A stretch of DNA of 56,903 nucleotides. Source: an uncultured Alphaproteobacteria bacterium (lineage in GTDB: Bacteria; Pseudomonadota; Alphaproteobacteria; HIMB59). A program made the position numbers and the translations under genes. Positions 53,479 through 56,903 of this stretch are shown piece by piece. The stretch lies in NCBI GenBank assembly GCA_902610415.1, contig CACLVL010000001.1, forward strand, positions 85,530 through 142,432, written 5' to 3'. How positions within the stretch are numbered: the stretch's first letter is position 1; each line of letters begins with the position of its first letter. The notes below the pieces were generated by a model, which saw nothing but the letters and a program-made list of their open reading frames with translations, was not told where the DNA came from and ran no database searches.

Positions 53479-54082
53479 TTTTATACTTGTTTGGGGAGTG
53501 CTTTTCCTGAACTATGCAACATCGAAAGATTACGAATATAAACAATACATTGATGACAATAATATAAAGCCTTTAATTGAGTCAACAGAGGAAAATAAGG
53601 TTGATATAATTGAGTTTTCTTCATTTAGCTGTTCACATTGTGCTGAATTTCATAACCAAACACTTCAAGAATTAAAAGAAAGCAGTGTATACAAGAATAT
53701 TAATTTTTACTTAATTGACTTTCCATTAAACCAGGCCGCTTTTTACGCAACAATAGTAGCAAATTGTAACGAAGGTATTCGTCCAAGCTATGTCGACTCT
53801 GTTTATGGAAACTATGATGTTTGGACAAAAGCAAGTTCGGGAGAAGAGATAATTGAATTACTCAATAGCTATGGATTACAACATGGACTTGGTGATGAAG
53901 AGTTGCAATCTTGTTTAAAAGATGAGGACTCCCACAACAGACTTTTATCTCTACAAGTTGATGCTCAAAACATTTTTGGAGTTGAGAGTACACCTACATT
54001 TTTAATTAATGGAGAAAAAGTTCAAGGCAATAGGCCAGCTTCAGAATTTATAAAAATAATTAAAAAAAAATTGAATAATTAA
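53465..54082 (+). CDS. dsbA: DsbA-like thiol:disulfide oxidoreductase
   Basis: A periplasmic thioredoxin-fold protein of about 205 residues. I choose the ATG at 53465, which begins a signal peptide (MRIISFILVWGVLFLNYA), over one 8 codons upstream. SSFSCSHCAEFH contains the redox pair C-S-H-C, and FGVESTPTFLINGEKVQG has the cis-proline (TPT). The central helical insert is typical of DsbA. It supplies disulphides to secreted proteins such as the Rieske and cytochrome c1 partners (inference). It overlaps dciA by 14 bp and precedes smc by one base. Confidence 0.9.
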   Translation: MRIISFILVWGVLFLNYATSKDYEYKQYIDDNNIKPLIESTEENKVDIIEFSSFSCSHCAEFHNQTLQELKESSVYKNINFYLIDFPLNQAAFYATIVANCNEGIRPSYVDSVYGNYDVWTKASSGEEIIELLNSYGLQHGLGDEELQSCLKDEDSHNRLLSLQVDAQNIFGVESTPTFLINGEKVQGNRPASEFIKIIKKKLNN

Positions 54083-54083
54083 T

Positions 54084-56684
54084 TTGATATCTCTGCATAA
54101 ACTCTCAATTAAAGGATTTAAATCCTTTGTTGAGCCTACAGATTTTGAGATAAAGAATGGGCTTACTGGGATTGTAGGTCCTAATGGTTGTGGAAAGTCA
54201 AATATTGTTGAGGCAATTAGGTTTGGTTTGGGAGAGGTCTCTGCTAAACAGCTTCGTGGTAAAGAAATTGATGATTTGATTTTTAATGGAACTGACAACC
54301 GTCCTTCATGGAATATTGCAGAAGTAGGATTATTTGTGAATATTGAAGGAAGTGATTTAGAAAATAAATTTGAATCCAAACAATTAGAAATTGCTAGGAA
54401 AATTTGGAGGGGAGAAGGAACGAATTCTTTTATAAATGGTAAAGAGGTTAGATTAAAAGATATACAATTACTTTTTGCAGATGCGTCCACATCAGCAAGG
54501 TCTACTTCTATAGTTAGCCAAGGAAGAATAGGAGCTATTACTCAGGCAAAGCCAGAAGATAGAAAAATGGTTTTAGAGGAAGCTGCAGGAATATTAGGTT
54601 TACAGTCTAGAAGGCACGATGCAGAGTTAAGGTTGAAAGGTGCTAACAATAATTTACTCAGAGTTGAAGATGTGATTGAGACATACGAAGAACAGTTAGC
54701 TATACTTAAAAAGCAAGCTAAGGAAGCAGAAAGATTTAGAAATATATCAACATTAATCAAAAATGCTGAAGCTTCAGTATTTTTTGTTAAGAGAAACGAA
54801 CTTCAACTTATTATTGAAAAACTGAATGAGGAAAAAAATAAAATAAAAATTAAACTTGCTGACTTTCAAGGTGATGTATCAATCCAAGATCAAGCATATG
54901 AGGATTTAAAAGTTAAAATTCCCCCAATGAGAGAAAAATCTTACTCATTGAATAGCGAACTTGATAGATTGAATATGACTGTAGAAAATTTAAAACAAGA
55001 AGAATTGCGCTTTGAAGAACATAAAATAAATCTGGAGCATCGAGTAAAACAACTAAATCAAGATTTGCAAATCGAACAAAAACAATTTGAAGATACCAAT
55101 AATAAAATTAGGACAATAAAAAAAGACATTGAAGATTTGTCTTCTAAGGATTTTGAAGCAGAAAATCGTGACAAACTCGTAAATCAATCTGATAAAAGTT
55201 TACTAAATAATATTTCCTTTGATAAAAAATATGAAAATGCAGTAGCTGCTATTTTTGGTAAAGAGCTTTTGGCATCACTTGAGCCAGATGATATATATTA
55301 TTGGAGTGAGCATCTTAAAGAGAACGTTACAAAAAAATTTAAATTTAATTTTGAGTTAGCTTCAAATGTTATAAAAGCCCCGAAGCAAGTAATTAATAAA
55401 CTTAAAAATGTAGCAATCGTATCTACAAAAAAAGAAGGAACAGAAAATCATAGTAAAATAGATATCGGTCAAGCTATTGTTGATTTAGAGGGTAATTTGT
55501 GGAGGTGGGATGGCCTTTTTATTTCAAGTAGTTATGAAGCAAATATTTCTACAATACTCTCAGAATTAAAGGAAAAGAGACTGAATGATCTCAAAAAGCA
55601 AATTATTGAATGGGAAAGAATTTTAGAAGTCACAAATCAGAAAACTGATGATTTAAATCAAAGAATAAAAACCACAAAGGAAGAATTAGAAGTATCTGAG
55701 AATAACCCAGGAGATATTGATAGTAAAAGACAGTTTTTACTGAATAAAATTAATCAACTAGATGGTGAAAAAAAACATTTTGACAACGAATTACAAGATC
55801 AAGAAAATCTCTTAGAAAAACTCTCTAAAGAGTTGAGAAGTAAAGAACAAAATTACTCAGTTGTTAAAGAGGAGTTAATTCGAAAAGAATCAGAGATTTC
55901 AAATTATTCAAATAACTTAAATCAGCTTGCACAATCTTGTAGAGAAAAAATAAATGTCGATTTATTAAATTTAGAAAATGAAGTAGAAAAATTCAAGAAA
56001 GATGAAGATTTAGAGACTGCAGAAAAAAGAGTTTCAAGATTGAATGCTGAAAGAGAGAGAATTGGTGCTGTAAATTTACTTGCTGAAGATGAATATGTTA
56101 AATTAAGAGAAAAAGTTGATGAAACGATTAAAGATAAAAATGAGATTCAAGAGTCTATTGATAAGCTTCACGAGGCAATAAATAAAATTAATAAAGAGGG
56201 TGTCACTAGGTTAAAAGATGCTTTTAAAATTGTTAATGAAAATTTTGAAAGACTATTCACCAAATTATTTGGTGGGGGGAAAGCTTATTTAAAACTTTTA
56301 CAGAATGATGAAGACCCACTAAATTCAGGTCTAGAGATATTCGCAAGTCCTCCTGGGAAGAAAATGCAAAATATAACTCTTTTATCAGGGGGTGAGCAGG
56401 CATTAACTGCGATTTCTTTATTATTCGCTGTATTTATGGCTAACCCCTCGCCTTTTTGTATATTAGATGAGGTTGACGCCCCATTAGATGACAATAATGT
56501 TGATAGATTTTGTAGTATGGTTGAGGAAATTTCTGAAAAAGTGCAAACTAAATTTATAATTGTTACTCATAATCGAATGACTATGTCTAGAGTAGACAGA
56601 CTTTATGGTGTTACGATGCCTGAAGAAGGAATTTCTCAAATAGTCTCTGTTGAATTAGAAGAAGCAGTAAAGTACGCTGAATAA
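54084..56684 (+). CDS. smc: Chromosome segregation ATPase SMC, shortened
   Basis: An 866-residue SMC protein. Walker A is GPNGCGKSN (32-40), the signature is LLSGGEQALTAIS (S768 region) and Walker B is PFCILDEVDAPLDD. A hinge-like globular segment lies at about residues 380-490, between two coiled coils. Typical SMC is 1150-1190 residues, so the coiled-coil arms are about 150 residues shorter on each side, while heads and hinge are retained. The start is a TTG one base after the dsbA stop. ScpA and ScpB are not in the window. Confidence 0.94.
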   Translation: MISLHKLSIKGFKSFVEPTDFEIKNGLTGIVGPNGCGKSNIVEAIRFGLGEVSAKQLRGKEIDDLIFNGTDNRPSWNIAEVGLFVNIEGSDLENKFESKQLEIARKIWRGEGTNSFINGKEVRLKDIQLLFADASTSARSTSIVSQGRIGAITQAKPEDRKMVLEEAAGILGLQSRRHDAELRLKGANNNLLRVEDVIETYEEQLAILKKQAKEAERFRNISTLIKNAEASVFFVKRNELQLIIEKLNEEKNKIKIKLADFQGDVSIQDQAYEDLKVKIPPMREKSYSLNSELDRLNMTVENLKQEELRFEEHKINLEHRVKQLNQDLQIEQKQFEDTNNKIRTIKKDIEDLSSKDFEAENRDKLVNQSDKSLLNNISFDKKYENAVAAIFGKELLASLEPDDIYYWSEHLKENVTKKFKFNFELASNVIKAPKQVINKLKNVAIVSTKKEGTENHSKIDIGQAIVDLEGNLWRWDGLFISSSYEANISTILSELKEKRLNDLKKQIIEWERILEVTNQKTDDLNQRIKTTKEELEVSENNPGDIDSKRQFLLNKINQLDGEKKHFDNELQDQENLLEKLSKELRSKEQNYSVVKEELIRKESEISNYSNNLNQLAQSCREKINVDLLNLENEVEKFKKDEDLETAEKRVSRLNAERERIGAVNLLAEDEYVKLREKVDETIKDKNEIQESIDKLHEAINKINKEGVTRLKDAFKIVNENFERLFTKLFGGGKAYLKLLQNDEDPLNSGLEIFASPPGKKMQNITLLSGGEQALTAISLLFAVFMANPSPFCILDEVDAPLDDNNVDRFCSMVEEISEKVQTKFIIVTHNRMTMSRVDRLYGVTMPEEGISQIVSVELEEAVKYAE

Positions 56685-56903
56685 TGGACAATAACGAAGA
56701 GTCTGACAAAAAACCAAAGATGCAAGGTCTTAGCTTTGCATATAGAATCTCAACAGAGTTATTAGGTGCCTTAATAGTTTCTGTTATTATAGGTTTGCTG
56801 ATAGATAAGATGTTTGACAGCAAACCCATTGGGTTAATAACATTGATAATACTGGGTTTTTTTGCTGGTTTGCTGAATATTTACAGGCTTATACGTCGCA
56901 TAG
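56684..56903 (+). CDS. atpI: ATP synthase protein I, 5' part (AtpI family)
   Basis: The first 73 codons of an AtpI/Atp1-type small membrane protein, cut by the window end. After a charged N-terminus it shows SFAYRISTELLGALIVSVII and two hydrophobic helices, with a GxxxD-like turn (IGLLIDKMF) and GFFAGLLNIYRLI, as in alphaproteobacterial AtpI. AtpI precedes atpB-atpE-atpF in the F0 operon and helps assemble the c-ring. Its ATG overlaps the smc stop by one base (TAATG). Confidence 0.85.
   Translation, partial: MDNNEESDKKPKMQGLSFAYRISTELLGALIVSVIIGLLIDKMFDSKPIGLITLIILGFFAGLLNIYRLIRRI

Noticed and set aside
1..56903. Mobile elements, prophage, CRISPR arrays, toxin-antitoxin or restriction systems.
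   Set aside because: I found no transposase, integrase, phage gene, spaced direct-repeat array or nuclease partner. The lone methylase is a CcrM-type orphan and the only tRNA has no attachment-like duplication next to it.

Overview
The window is 56.9 kb of very AT-rich, tightly packed bacterial chromosome. I see about 60 protein genes, one tRNA and almost no intergenic DNA. The gene content is alphaproteobacterial: a CcrM-type GANTC methylase, a PetP/PetR regulator pair next to a histidine kinase, a three-gene petABC bc1 operon, a plant/alphaproteobacterial-type gshA, DUF1244, a Zur-type Fur protein, and the order mutY-dciA-dsbA-smc-atpI. Low G+C, 0-10 nt gene spacing, shortened proteins (SMC, CCA transferase, UbiK-like) and frequent TTG/GTG starts suggest a streamlined marine lineage near the SAR11/HIMB59/AEGEAN-169 groups. 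That placement is inference; no rRNA is present to confirm it.

Layout. 1-4.2 kb (minus strand): a livK-F-G-H-M type ABC importer operon, livM cut by the window edge, with a hairpin between the binding protein and the rest. 4.2-4.66 kb: the only long non-coding gap, with a perfect Zur-box core, a second partial copy and a DnaA box. 4.66-8.5 kb (minus): zur, an ABC1/UbiB kinase, an M3 peptidase and DUF1244. 8.6-16.4 kb: pyk, an aspartate aminotransferase, uvrB, a Na+/Ca2+ antiporter and an AsmA-like protein. 16.4-20.6 kb (minus): pepA-type peptidase, lytic transglycosylase, gshA and gshB. 20.6-24.9 kb: htpG, a zinc-finger protein, LysR and SelO. 25-28 kb: uvrC, pgsA, moaD, moaE. 28-31.3 kb: ilvE diverging from petP-petR-histidine kinase. 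31.3-33.6 kb (minus): UbiK-like, YbjN, proC, a TetR/COQ9-like protein and a CsaA-type tRNA-binding protein. 33.6-39.4 kb: lgt, midA, pgeF, prs, rplY, pth, ychF. 39.4-41.9 kb (minus): petA-petB-petC. 42-47.5 kb: trmL, a short CCA transferase, an ABC-F ATPase, tRNA-Gln, ispE and a TPR protein. 47.5-56.9 kb: a UDG-like protein, a lytic transglycosylase, moaB, rnhB, ccrM, mutY (minus), dciA, dsbA, smc and the start of atpI.

Together these are mainly housekeeping functions: nutrient uptake, energy metabolism (pyk, bc1 complex, start of an ATP synthase operon), redox (glutathione, DsbA), DNA repair (uvrB, uvrC, mutY), translation support (rplY, pth, ychF, trmL, CCA, tRNA-Gln), envelope maintenance (lgt, pgsA, transglycosylases) and chromosome maintenance (ccrM, dciA, smc). 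I see no phage, insertion sequence, CRISPR array, toxin-antitoxin pair or obvious defence island.

The most interesting signals are regulatory or reductive. They are the Zur-box pair in the long gap, a 9-bp direct repeat carrying two GANTC sites just before ccrM, a uracil-DNA-glycosylase-like protein that has lost its catalytic and iron-sulphur residues, a truncated UbiK-like reading frame running into lgt, and several gene pairs whose divergent starts overlap. I found no clear candidate for a wholly new multi-gene system.
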